The notes: a model not told the origin generated them from the sequence alone. Counted from the stretch's first letter, positions 1 through 6,785 are shown. The stretch: 10,285 nucleotides of DNA from DASTCC01 sp035711465 (GCA_035711465.1 DASTCC010000244.1:1-10285); one strand, 5' to 3'. Made by a program: numbers and translations.

Positions 1-1214
1 GCCATCAGCACGGTATCGGCGTGATCATCGACTGGGTGCCGGGGCATTTTCCGAAGGACGCGCACGGCCTGGCGCGCTTCGACGGGACCGCACTCTACGA
101 GCACGAGGACCCGCGCATCGGCGAGCACCCGGACTGGGGCACGCTCATCTTCAATTACAGCCGTCATGAAGTCCGCAACTTCCTGCTGACGAATGCGCTG
201 TACTGGCTCGAATCCTTTCACATCGACGGTCTGCGCGTGGACGCCGTGGCGTCGATGATCTACCTCGACTACTCGCGCCAGGCCGGCGAGTGGATCCCGA
301 ACAAGTACGGCGGGCGCGAAAATCTCGAGGCGATCGACTTCCTGCGCGAGCTGAACATGCTCACGCACGAGCACCATCCCGGGACGGTGACGATCGCCGA
401 GGAGTCGACGGCGTTTCCCGCGGTCAGCCGGCCGACGTGGGTCGGCGGCCTGGGCTTCACCTACAAGTGGAACATGGGCTGGATGCACGACATCCTGACC
501 TACGCCGCCACAGATCCGCTGTTCCGGCGCTGGGAGCATCGTCACTTGACGTTCTCGATGCTCTACGCGTGGAACGAGAACTTCATCCTGCCGCTGTCGC
601 ACGACGAGGTCGTCCACGGCAAGGGATCGCTGCTCAACAAGATGCCCGGCGACGCCTGGCAGAAAGCGGCGACGCTCAGAACGCTCTACGCGTACATGTA
701 CCTCCATCCCGGGAAGAAGCTGCTGTTCATGGGCGCGGAGCTCGGCCAGTGGACCGAGTGGAACCACGACGCGTCGATCGACTGGCACCTGCTCGGCGAT
801 CCACGCCATGCCGGCGTCCAGCGCTTCCTGACCGATCTGAACCACCTCTACACGTCGGATCCGGCGCTCCACGAGATCGACTTCGAGTCGGCCGGCTTCG
901 AGTGGATCGACTGCAACGACAGCGAGTCGAGCGTCGTCTCGCTGATCCGGCGCGCCAAGGACCCGACCGACTGGGTGGCGGCGGTATTCAACTGGACACC
1001 GATCGTGCGCGGGAGCTACCGCGTCGGCGTGCCCGAGCCTGGCTACTACCGCGAAGTGCTCAACAGCGACGCCGGCGTCTACGGCGGCAGCAACACCGGC
1101 AACGAAGGCGGGCGCGAAGCGGACCCGGTGCCGGCACACGGCCATCCGTGGTCGCTGAACCTGACGCTGCCGCCGCTCGCCGCAGTCGTGCTGAAGAAGA
1201 GCTGGGCTGAGTAA
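1..1214 (+). CDS. glgB: 1,4-alpha-glucan branching enzyme, C-terminal part (5' end outside window)
   Basis: This GH13 enzyme makes alpha-1,6 branch points in glycogen. The reading frame is open from base 3 to a TAA at 1212-1214, so the N-terminal domains and the start codon lie upstream. Seen: the GH13 segment VIIDWVPGHFPKDAHGL near the left edge; GLRVDAVASMIY with the nucleophile Asp at 240-242; TIAEEST with the acid/base Glu at 399-401; and LSHDEVVHGKGSLL with the third catalytic Asp at 603-605. All three catalytic carboxylates of the family are present. The C-terminal all-beta domain ends with the usual LNSDA..YGGSN.GN and SLNLTLPPLAAVVL segments, so the 3' end is intact. It converges with the EVE-domain gene, and nothing in the window shares its pathway. 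The assignment is secure; only the missing N-terminus limits it. Confidence 0.97.
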   Translation, partial: HQHGIGVIIDWVPGHFPKDAHGLARFDGTALYEHEDPRIGEHPDWGTLIFNYSRHEVRNFLLTNALYWLESFHIDGLRVDAVASMIYLDYSRQAGEWIPNKYGGRENLEAIDFLRELNMLTHEHHPGTVTIAEESTAFPAVSRPTWVGGLGFTYKWNMGWMHDILTYAATDPLFRRWEHRHLTFSMLYAWNENFILPLSHDEVVHGKGSLLNKMPGDAWQKAATLRTLYAYMYLHPGKKLLFMGAELGQWTEWNHDASIDWHLLGDPRHAGVQRFLTDLNHLYTSDPALHEIDFESAGFEWIDCNDSESSVVSLIRRAKDPTDWVAAVFNWTPIVRGSYRVGVPEPGYYREVLNSDAGVYGGSNTGNEGGREADPVPAHGHPWSLNLTLPPLAAVVLKKSWAE

Positions 1215-1224
1215 GCGATTTGAT

Positions 1225-1355
1225 AACTCAAAACTCAAAACTTAAGACGCAGGTGGCGCCTTCGGCGCATCTTGCTTTCTTGCGCGACAACAGAAAACAG
1301 CCGCGGCGACGCCGCCTCCTGGGTTTTCAGTCTTGAGTTTCAAGTCTTGAGTTTT
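1225..1355. repeat. Long imperfect inverted repeat between convergent genes
   Basis: The arms at 1225-1248 and 1330-1353 match at 20 of 24 positions when one is reverse-complemented. The arms are AT-rich (aactcaaaac-like) in a GC-rich neighbourhood. The right arm contains an 11-bp direct repeat, gtcttgagttt, at 1330-1340 and 1344-1354. The enclosed 81 bases hold two short GC hairpins: gcgcc/ggcgc at 1256-1268, and gcggc/gccgc at 1303-1315. The latter is flanked by gaaaac (1293-1298) and gttttc (1323-1328). The element lies between the ends of two convergent genes, so it may act as a bidirectional terminator; this is an inference. The right arm runs into the last codons and stop of the EVE gene. 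Confidence 0.7.
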
Positions 1356-1786
1356 CTCTTCAGTGTCACCGCCTGATCCCGGTCCTGGCTGGACATCTCC
1401 AGAATCCACTGCCACTGCCTGTCGGTGACGGGCATCACCGAGAGCCGCGCGACCCGGACGAGGGGGAAGTCCGCGAAGCGTTTGTCGGCCTTGACCTCGG
1501 CCAGCGTCACCGGCCGCGCCAGCTTCTTCACCGGCGCCAGATCGACGACGTGCGCCTTGCCGGTCTTGTCGGCGGGATCGGGATAGGCGTCCGACGTCGC
1601 CTTCGCGATCGCGACCACCGACTTCTCTTTGCCGGTGTGGTAGTAGAACACCTCGTCGCCCTTCTTCATCGAGCGAAGATGCCGCTGGGCCACGGGATTG
1701 CGGACGCCGGACCAGGTCGTGCCGCCGTCCTTCACGAACGCGTCGTAGCTGAAGTGCTCGGGTTCTTCTTTGACCAGGAACTTCAT
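1340..1786 (-). CDS. EVE-domain (PUA-like) protein, THYN1-type
   Basis: This 148-residue protein is a single EVE domain, the PUA-like fold found in thymocyte nuclear protein 1 and many bacterial proteins. Family members recognise modified bases in DNA or RNA; the actual ligand here is unknown. Seen: N-terminal FLVKEEPEHFSYD (usual form WLfKsEP), then TWSGVRNPVAQRHLR around residues 24-38, MKKGDEVFYYHTGKEKSVVAIAKA at 40-63, AYPDP at 67-71, and RLSVMPVTDRQWQWIL at 114-129, all standard EVE blocks in order. Length is normal for a stand-alone EVE protein. It starts at ATG 1786-1784 with a weak upstream GGA. The last four codons and TGA lie inside the right arm of the intergenic inverted repeat. 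It follows the molybdenum hydroxylase operon on the same strand after 88 bp and is probably functionally unrelated to it. Confidence 0.92.
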   Translation of the reverse strand: MKFLVKEEPEHFSYDAFVKDGGTTWSGVRNPVAQRHLRSMKKGDEVFYYHTGKEKSVVAIAKATSDAYPDPADKTGKAHVVDLAPVKKLARPVTLAEVKADKRFADFPLVRVARLSVMPVTDRQWQWILEMSSQDRDQAVTLKRKLKT

Positions 1787-1805
1787 CGGTCCATCTTAGG
1801 ACGGA

Positions 1806-1856
1806 CTGCGGGCTGCGGGTTCTTCCGGGCCGGAACCTGCCGCCTGCAGCCCGCAG
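1806..1856. repeat. Nested hairpin (perfect 11-bp inverted repeat)
   Basis: The sequence ctgcgggctgc at 1806-1816 is exactly reverse-complemented at 1846-1856. Inside it, ttccg (1823-1827) and cggaa (1831-1835) form a second stem with a 3-base loop. A further gcccgcag copy lies at 1863-1870. The element fills most of the 88-bp gap between the FAD-subunit stop (1875) and the EVE start (1786). No T-run follows on the minus strand, so a classical intrinsic terminator is not supported. An mRNA-stabilising or REP-like role is possible but unproven. Confidence 0.6.
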
Positions 1857-1874
1857 CCTGTCGCCCGCAGCGCC

Positions 1875-2897
1875 TCAGATCACTTGTCGCGCGATCTTGA
1901 GCCTCTGCGCGCGCATGTCGTCGCCGCGAACCTCCTGCAGCGCATAGGTGACGAGCGCGCGGATCATTTTCTTACGCCAGACCAGTTCGTAGTCGGTGTT
2001 GTCCATCGGCTTGGCGACGGCGTAGGCAGCGTCGGCGGCGGCGGCGATCGCGTCGTCGGTCAGGATCTCGCCGCGGAGCCGCGCTTCGGCAGCCGGAGAG
2101 GGCATCGGGCGCGAGGCTACGGCGCCGAGCACGATGCGGACGTCTTCGACGCGGCGCTCGGCGTCGATCCTGGCGGCGACCGCGGCGGCGGCGACGGGGA
2201 AGTCGAACGAGCCGCGGCGCCGCAGTTTCCAGTAGGTGCTTCGCCAGCCCGCCGGATCGGGCACGGTGACGTCGGCGAGGATCTCGTCAGGGCGCCGCGT
2301 CAGGTATCTCATGCCGTCGTTCGCGTAGAGATCGCCGATCGCAATCGACCGTTCGCCCTGCGTGGACACGAGCCGCACGGTCGCGCCGAGCGCCTGGAGC
2401 ATCGGCGCCGTGTCGGTCGAGGACACGGCGAGGCAGCGCGGGCTCGAGGTCGCGACCCAGCACGTGTCGCCGTCCTTCTTCATGCAGAAGTTGATCGCCC
2501 GCCGCCACTCGAAGCTCTGATCGTAGTAGGTGCAGCGCGTGTCGAGGCAGAGGTTGCCGCCGACGGTCGCCATGTTGCGCAGGTGCGGCGTCGCCACCTG
2601 GGCGGCCGCCTGAAAGAGGCCGGGACAGACGCGCTGCACGCGGGCGTCGCGCGCGAGGTCGGTCAGCGTGACGCCGGCGCCGATCCTCAATCCGTCGCCG
2701 TTGACGATCGTCTGCAGCTCGGCGATCCGCCGCAGGCCGATCAACTCGCGTGGCACCTGCTGGCGGCGCTTCATGTTCGGGATCAGGTCCGTCCCGCCGG
2801 CGAGGATCATCGCGTCGCCCGGCGCGTCGGCGAGTCGCGCCGCGGCTTCTGCCAGCGATGCCGGCGCGAGATAGCGAAAGCGCGGCAGCCGAATCAC
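1875..2897 (-). CDS. hcrB: FAD/[4Fe-4S] subunit of a 4-hydroxybenzoyl-CoA reductase-like molybdenum hydroxylase
   Basis: This 340-residue medium subunit belongs to the xanthine dehydrogenase/CO dehydrogenase family. It carries FAD and passes electrons to or from the iron-sulfur clusters. Seen: the FAD-binding LAGGTDLIPN at residues 32-41 and ATVGGN at 110-115. Unlike ordinary CoxM/XdhB proteins, it has a cysteine-rich insertion with C122, C138, C146 and C155 (spacings x15, x7, x8). In the beta subunit of Thauera aromatica 4-hydroxybenzoyl-CoA reductase a loop of this kind binds an extra [4Fe-4S] cluster, at what I recall to be the same numbering. Flanking residues (NLCLDTRCTYYDQS, and FCMKKDGDTC at 137-146) also fit that subfamily. 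The start is GTG at 2897-2895, which overlaps the large-subunit TGA as GTGA; gggggtga lies just upstream. The long frame continuing upstream is not coding. The physiological substrate is not proven. Confidence 0.88.
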   Translation of the reverse strand: MIRLPRFRYLAPASLAEAAARLADAPGDAMILAGGTDLIPNMKRRQQVPRELIGLRRIAELQTIVNGDGLRIGAGVTLTDLARDARVQRVCPGLFQAAAQVATPHLRNMATVGGNLCLDTRCTYYDQSFEWRRAINFCMKKDGDTCWVATSSPRCLAVSSTDTAPMLQALGATVRLVSTQGERSIAIGDLYANDGMRYLTRRPDEILADVTVPDPAGWRSTYWKLRRRGSFDFPVAAAAVAARIDAERRVEDVRIVLGAVASRPMPSPAAEARLRGEILTDDAIAAAADAAYAVAKPMDNTDYELVWRKKMIRALVTYALQEVRGDDMRAQRLKIARQVI

Positions 2898-5353
2898 GAC
2901 TTCACCCCCGCGCTCGCCTCGATGCCGGCGTCGACCTTGCGGCCCGACCGGCGCGCCGGTTCGTTCGACGCCCGCCCGTCGCCGCCTTCCCACGGCGGCG
3001 TCACCAGCAGCGGCTCGGGCCACGCGATCTCGGGAAACGGTCCCGGTCCGGTGCGCGCGTCCTTCCCGGACGCTCTCGCCGCGAGCGCTTTCAGGATCTT
3101 CTCGGGCGTGATCGGCACCTCGTCGATGCGCACGCCAACCGCGTCGAACACGGCGTTGGCGACCGCCGGCATGATCGGCAGCAGCGGTCCCTGCCCGACT
3201 TCCTTCCCGCCGAACGGCCCGGCCGGATCCGGGTGCTCGATCAGGTCGGTGACGATCTCCGGCATGTCGAGGCTCGTCGGACTCTTGTATTCGAGGATCG
3301 ACGGGAACTTGTGGACGACGGCGTTCGACAGCCGCGGCGGCAGCCGGCGGAAGACCTGCTCCTCCATCAGCGCCTCGCCGAGGCCCATGTAGACGCTGCC
3401 TTCGACCTGCCCGATCGCCAGCGTCGGATTGAGCGCGCGGCCGATGTCGTGCGCAATCCACACCCGCGGCACCGTGATCCAGCCCGTCGTCGGATCGACG
3501 TCGACTTCGACGACGGCGGCCGTGTACGAGTAGGTTGGCGACGGTCCGACGCCGCCGCCCTTGAACTTCGCCGCGCTCTTCGGCGGCGTGTAGGACCCGG
3601 TCGTGCCGATGGTGCCGAACTTCGCCTCGGCGGCGCACACGGCCTCCTGGAACGTCATGCCGCGGGTGGCGTCGTGGGCGTCGAACACGCGGCGGTCGGC
3701 GAAGACGAGGCGATCTTTGGCGATGCCGAGCTTCTCGCTGACGGCGTCGGCCAGGATCTCGCGCGCGCGCTCGGCGGCCTGGACCGCCGCGTTGCCCATC
3801 ATCAGCGTCACCCGGCTCGAATACGACCCGAGATCGACCGGCGTGAGGTCCGTGTCGCCGGTGACGGCGCGGATGTCGAACGGCTCGATGCCGAGCACCT
3901 CCGCGACGCAGTTCACCAGCACGTCGTCCGATCCCTGGCCGATTTCGGTGGCGCCGCTGAACGCGGTCACGCCGCCGCTGCGATCGAGCTTCAGCTGGAC
4001 GCCGGAGTGCGGCAGATCGTTCCAGTTGATGGGCAGCCCCGCGCCCGAGAGGTACGACGAACACGCGAGCCCGACGCCGCGGCCAGGCGGAAGCTTGCCG
4101 TGCTTGTCCTTCCAGCCGGATCGATCGACGACGCGGCGGATGCACTCGGCGAGACCGATCGTCCGCACGCGCAGGTAGTTCGCGGTGAGCGAGTCGGGCG
4201 GCGCGACGATGCGGAGCCGCAGCTCGGCCGGATCGATCGCCAGGCGCTCGGCAATCTTGTCGAGCTGCACTTCCTGGCCGAACCGCGCCTGCGGCGTACC
4301 GTGGCCGCGCTTCGGGCCGCACGGCGGCTTGTTGGTGAAGACGCGGCAGCCGCGGAAGCGGTAGCGCGGAATCTGATACGTCACCGTTTGCAGCGCGCCG
4401 GTGTAGAACGTGCTGGCGACGCCGTAGGACCCGTACGATCCGCCGTCGAGCAGCGTCCGCAGGTCGAGGCCGGTGATCGTGCCGTCCTTGGTGACGCCGG
4501 TGCGGAACCGCATCAGCACCGGGTGGCGGCCGCGATGGCAGTAGAAGACCTCCTCGCGCGTCAGGCAGAACTTCACCGGCCGATCGAGCAGCATCGCCGC
4601 CTTCGCGGCGACGATCTCGTGATTGAACGGATCGCTCTTGCCGCCGAAGCCGCCGCCGTTGGGCGTCGCGATCACGCGGATGTGCGCGGCGGGCATCGCC
4701 AGCGCCTTGGCCAGGGCGCGATGGACGTAGTGCGGCGTCTGCGTCGAGCTCCAGAGCACCAGCTTGCCGTCCGGATCCTTCTGCGCGACGCAGGCGTGCT
4801 GTTCGAGCGGCAGGTGCGTGTTGCCCTCGAAGAAGAAGACGTCGTCGAAGACGTGATCGGCGCCGGCGATGGCCTCGTCGACGTCGCCGAACTGCAGCGC
4901 GACGATCTTGTGGATGTTGCCGGTGTCGCCGTAGGTGTGGATGCGCGGCTCGGGATGGGCGAGGCTGTCCTCGGGCGACGCGAAGGTGCGCAGCGGCTCG
5001 TAAGCCACGGCGATGGCGCCGAGCGCGTCGTTGGCCGTGGCCTCGTCGCGCGCGATCACCGCGGCGACCGGGTCGCCGACGAAGCGGACGACGTCCGGGC
5101 AGAGCGCGTGCTCGTCGTGACTGACCGGCAGCACGCCGTAGGTAATCGGGAACGACGCGCCGGTGAGAACGAGGTGGACGCCGGGCATCGCCTCGGCGCG
5201 CGAGACGTCGATGGCGCGGATGCGCGCGTGCGGATGCGGCGAGCGCAGCAGCCGTCCGTGCAGCAGGCGCGGCAGCAGGATGTCGTCGGCGAACTTCGTC
5301 TGGCCGGTGACCTTGGCGCGGCCGTCGACGCGGCGGCGGGGCTTGCCGATCAT
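2894..5353 (-). CDS. hcrA: Molybdopterin-binding catalytic subunit, 4-hydroxybenzoyl-CoA reductase-like
   Basis: This 819-residue large subunit of a xanthine dehydrogenase-family molybdenum hydroxylase holds the Mo-pterin cofactor and the active site. Seen: the N-terminal domain beginning GKPRRRVDGRAKVTGQTKFA; the cofactor loop PNGGGFGGK at 231-239; PPCGPKRGHGTPQARF at 343-358; the aldehyde-oxidase-type block ATEIGQGSDD at 468-477; DLGSYSSRVTLMMGNA at 508-522; and GGKEVGQG at 715-722 with the conserved catalytic Glu718. The RGHGT and GSYSSR.TxMxGNA motifs and the overall sequence resemble 4-hydroxybenzoyl-CoA reductase alpha. The CO dehydrogenase active-site loop (AYRCSFR) is absent. The tail after about residue 760 is a proline/charge-rich extension, making the protein roughly 50 residues longer than the Thauera subunit as I recall it. 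ATG at 5353-5351 overlaps the preceding TGA as ATGA. Substrate is inferred at subfamily level only. Confidence 0.88.
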   Translation of the reverse strand: MIGKPRRRVDGRAKVTGQTKFADDILLPRLLHGRLLRSPHPHARIRAIDVSRAEAMPGVHLVLTGASFPITYGVLPVSHDEHALCPDVVRFVGDPVAAVIARDEATANDALGAIAVAYEPLRTFASPEDSLAHPEPRIHTYGDTGNIHKIVALQFGDVDEAIAGADHVFDDVFFFEGNTHLPLEQHACVAQKDPDGKLVLWSSTQTPHYVHRALAKALAMPAAHIRVIATPNGGGFGGKSDPFNHEIVAAKAAMLLDRPVKFCLTREEVFYCHRGRHPVLMRFRTGVTKDGTITGLDLRTLLDGGSYGSYGVASTFYTGALQTVTYQIPRYRFRGCRVFTNKPPCGPKRGHGTPQARFGQEVQLDKIAERLAIDPAELRLRIVAPPDSLTANYLRVRTIGLAECIRRVVDRSGWKDKHGKLPPGRGVGLACSSYLSGAGLPINWNDLPHSGVQLKLDRSGGVTAFSGATEIGQGSDDVLVNCVAEVLGIEPFDIRAVTGDTDLTPVDLGSYSSRVTLMMGNAAVQAAERAREILADAVSEKLGIAKDRLVFADRRVFDAHDATRGMTFQEAVCAAEAKFGTIGTTGSYTPPKSAAKFKGGGVGPSPTYSYTAAVVEVDVDPTTGWITVPRVWIAHDIGRALNPTLAIGQVEGSVYMGLGEALMEEQVFRRLPPRLSNAVVHKFPSILEYKSPTSLDMPEIVTDLIEHPDPAGPFGGKEVGQGPLLPIMPAVANAVFDAVGVRIDEVPITPEKILKALAARASGKDARTGPGPFPEIAWPEPLLVTPPWEGGDGRASNEPARRSGRKVDAGIEASAGVKS

Positions 5354-5862
5354 CGCGGCTCCGATCCGCGCGGCGCGCGGCCCGCGTCTGCGGCGGCCGC
5401 CTCGACCGCGTCGAGGATTTGTCCGTAGCCGGTGCAGCGGCAGAGATTGCCGGAGAGCGCCTCGCGGATCCGCTCGCGCGTCGGCTGCGGCTCGCGATCG
5501 AGCAGCGCCTTGGCGGTCATCAGGATCCCGGGCGTGCAGTAGCCGCACTGCGCCGCGCCGCGATCGGCGAACTCACGCTGCAGCGGATGCAGCTCGCCGT
5601 CCGTCACCAGGCCCTCGACCGTGGTGACGGCCCGGCCGTCGCTCTCGACGGCAAGCGCCAGGCACGACAGCACCGGCGCGCCGTCGACGAGCACGGCGCA
5701 GGCGCCGCATTCGCCGAGCTCGCAGCCATGCTTGGTGCCGGTGAGCGCGAGGTCCTCGCGCAGCACCTCGAGCAGGGTCTTGTAGCTCTCGACCAGGACG
5801 TCGACGGGCTCGCCGTTGACCGCCATCGCGAGACGGACCTTCGCATCGTCGGGATCGTGCAC
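5350..5862 (-). CDS. hcrC: [2Fe-2S] subunit of the molybdenum hydroxylase, 4-hydroxybenzoyl-CoA reductase-like
   Basis: This 170-residue small subunit carries two [2Fe-2S] clusters that link the molybdenum centre to the FAD subunit. Seen: a plant-ferredoxin-type cluster with C47, C52, C55 and C67 (HGCELGECGAC, then VLSC), and the family-specific second cluster with C106, C109, C141 and C143 (CGYCTPG, then GNLCRCTGY). All eight ligands are present and the length is normal for the family. The start is GTG at 5862-5860, chosen because a strong AGGAGG lies 6 bases upstream; the next candidate, ATG at residue 13, lacks this. It is the first of three subunit genes with 4-bp overlaps, and begins 15 bp after the TetR stop, so regulator and enzyme are probably co-transcribed. 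The cluster signatures alone do not distinguish reductase from xanthine dehydrogenase; that comes from its partners. Confidence 0.92.
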   Translation of the reverse strand: MHDPDDAKVRLAMAVNGEPVDVLVESYKTLLEVLREDLALTGTKHGCELGECGACAVLVDGAPVLSCLALAVESDGRAVTTVEGLVTDGELHPLQREFADRGAAQCGYCTPGILMTAKALLDREPQPTRERIREALSGNLCRCTGYGQILDAVEAAAADAGRAPRGSEPR

Positions 5863-5868
5863 GTGCGA

Positions 5869-5874
5869 CCTCCT
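5869..5874 (-). promoter_or_regulatory. Strong Shine-Dalgarno of the [2Fe-2S] subunit gene
   Basis: On the minus strand AGGAGG precedes the GTG at 5862-5860 by 6 bases. It decides the GTG start over the internal ATG at residue 13. It lies in the 15-bp gap after the TetR stop codon. Confidence 0.8.
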
Positions 5875-5877
5875 CGT

Positions 5878-6549
5878 TCAGCGTGCGTGCGTCGGCCGCA
5901 CGAGTCTCAATCGGCGGACCGCCGCCGGCCGCGCGGCGACGGCACGAACCAGCAGGTCGGCGATCTGGCCGGCGACCGCGGCCGCGCTCTGCGGCCCGGC
6001 AGGGTCGAACCAGGTCACCGTCCAGTTGAGGGCGCCGAGCATCGCGCGCGCGGCCAGCGCCGGGTCGGCGGCGGTGCACTCGCCGCGGCGGATGCCGTCG
6101 GTGAGAATCCGGCGCACGGCGCGCTCGTAGCGATCGCGCTTGCGGACGATCCGATCGCGCAGGCCGGCGGGGAGCGCGTCGACCTGCAGGTGCGCGGTCG
6201 CGCCGGCGACTTCGTCCAGCATCGTCCGCAGATGGGCGTCGAGCACCGCACGCAACCGCGCCGGCGCGGAGCGCTCGCGCCGCCGCGCCTCGGCGACCGA
6301 GGCGAGCATGCGGTCGAGCGCGCGATCCTGGCAGTAGAAGAGGATTTCGTCCTTGCCGCGGAAGTAATGGTAGAGGTTCGCGGGCGAGAGGTCGGCGGCC
6401 TCGGCGATGTCACGCATGCCCGTGTCCGCGTAGCCCCTCGCCCGAAACATCCGCGCCGCGGCCCGCAGGATCTCGTCCCGCCGCGCGTCCCGCCGCCGCG
6501 ATCGCCGGGGTGCCTGCGCGATCGAACGGCCGTTCGGTTTTTGTACCAC
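5878..6549 (-). CDS. TetR/AcrR-family transcriptional regulator
   Basis: This 223-residue repressor-type regulator has an N-terminal helix-turn-helix: FRARGYADTGMRDIAEAADL, then SPANLYHYFRGKDEIL, at about residues 35-70, which is the TetR signature. The C-terminal ligand domain includes LGALNWTVTWFDPAG at 171-185, a pattern seen in TetR regulators of acyl-CoA metabolism such as KstR2. A CoA-thioester ligand would suit the enzyme downstream but is inferred. The start is GTG at 6549-6547. An in-frame TAA lies 12 bases upstream and the next Met is residue 34, inside the DNA-binding domain, so no better start exists. No Shine-Dalgarno is visible, and a promoter-like -10 ends 6 bases before the GTG, so the mRNA may be leaderless. 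A perfect palindrome lies within codons 5-9. It probably represses itself and the three-subunit operon. Confidence 0.93.
   Translation of the reverse strand: MVQKPNGRSIAQAPRRSRRRDARRDEILRAAARMFRARGYADTGMRDIAEAADLSPANLYHYFRGKDEILFYCQDRALDRMLASVAEARRRERSAPARLRAVLDAHLRTMLDEVAGATAHLQVDALPAGLRDRIVRKRDRYERAVRRILTDGIRRGECTAADPALAARAMLGALNWTVTWFDPAGPQSAAAVAGQIADLLVRAVAARPAAVRRLRLVRPTHAR
6523..6536. promoter_or_regulatory. Perfect 14-bp palindrome, putative TetR operator
   Basis: cgaacggccgttcg is an exact 14-bp palindrome. It lies inside the first codons of the TetR gene, centred about 20 bases into the gene. TetR proteins bind palindromes of this size near their own promoters, and CGAACG-like half-sites occur in operators of regulators of acyl-CoA and aromatic catabolism. 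A lone 7-bp half (ccgttcg) also lies at 6707-6713. Binding is inferred from position and symmetry only. Confidence 0.55.
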
Positions 6550-6555
6550 GGTTCG

Positions 6556-6564
6556 ATTTTAGCA
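6556..6564 (-). promoter_or_regulatory. Putative extended -10 promoter element for the TetR operon
   Basis: On the minus strand the sequence reads TGCTAAAAT, an extended -10 (TGn followed by a TATAAT-like hexamer, TAAAAT at 6561-6556). No convincing -35 box is visible at the expected spacing. Transcription would start about at the GTG of the TetR gene, consistent with a leaderless mRNA. This is one of the few AT-rich spots in the region, but a single weak match is modest evidence. Confidence 0.4.
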
Positions 6565-6575
6565 AAACACGAGCT

Positions 6576-6661
6576 GGCTCGGGACTCTGGGCTCGGGCTG
6601 CGCCCTCGCGGCTCGGGGCTCGGGACTCGGGGCAGGAAGACCAAGGTGCTCGAGGCTCGGG
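6576..6661. repeat. Degenerate GGCTCGGG repeat cluster
   Basis: Five exact copies of ggctcggg start at 6576, 6590, 6610, 6617 and 6654, interleaved with gggactc-like words. A 12-bp direct repeat, ggctcgggactc, occurs at 6576-6587 and 6617-6628. ggctcggggc at 6610-6619 is the exact reverse complement of 6777-6786, so the cluster can pair with the far end of the gap. It is located between the cyclase-fold gene and the TetR promoter. No gene is credible here. Confidence 0.7.
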
Positions 6662-6741
6662 CTCAGGACGAGAAGGGACGGACGGGATCGAGTCCAACCA
6701 CCGGGCCCGTTCGTTCAGCGCGGGTGTTGGCCCTGCCGTGT

Positions 6742-6773
6742 AGCCCCAAGCCCCCAAAGCCCCAAGCCGCAAG
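6742..6773. repeat. Short tandem repeat, 2 units of 16 bp
   Basis: Units at 6742-6757 and 6758-6773 match at 13 of 16 positions (agccccaagcc core), followed by further aagcc words up to about 6777. It adjoins the end of the cyclase-fold gene (stop at 6788-6786). With the GGCTCGGG cluster it accounts for much of the 236-bp gap from 6550 to 6785; the rest (about 6662-6741) shows no gene or clear motif. Confidence 0.6.
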
Positions 6774-6785
6774 CCGGCCCCGAGC

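Noticed and set aside
1225..1355. Insertion sequence or transposon remnant
   Set aside because: Only 131 bp long, with no transposase fragment and no evident target duplication; short arms fit a hairpin element better.
2898..4322. Upstream extension of the FAD-subunit frame to a protein of 815 residues
   Set aside because: The extension is Arg/Ala-rich and overlaps the molybdopterin subunit in another frame. The conserved N-terminus begins at the GTG at 2897 in a GTGA overlap.
2894..5353. Aerobic CO dehydrogenase large subunit (CoxL)
   Set aside because: The form I CoxL active-site loop with its catalytic Cys (AYRCSFR) is absent; the corresponding segment reads GPKRGHGT, and the FAD subunit has the [4Fe-4S] loop that CoxM lacks.
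2750..5428. 892-residue open frame on the plus strand opposite the molybdopterin subunit
   Set aside because: The translation is rich in Arg, Ala and Asp with no domain. It is an antisense shadow, common in GC-rich DNA, of a clearly real gene on the other strand.
5354..5548. Upstream extension of the molybdopterin subunit by 65 residues
   Set aside because: It overlaps the cysteine-rich end of the [2Fe-2S] subunit in another frame. The family N-terminus starts at the ATG at 5353 in an ATGA overlap.
6576..6773. CRISPR array in the repeat-rich gap
   Set aside because: The repeats are 7-16 bp, degenerate and irregularly spaced, with no constant spacers and no cas genes nearby.
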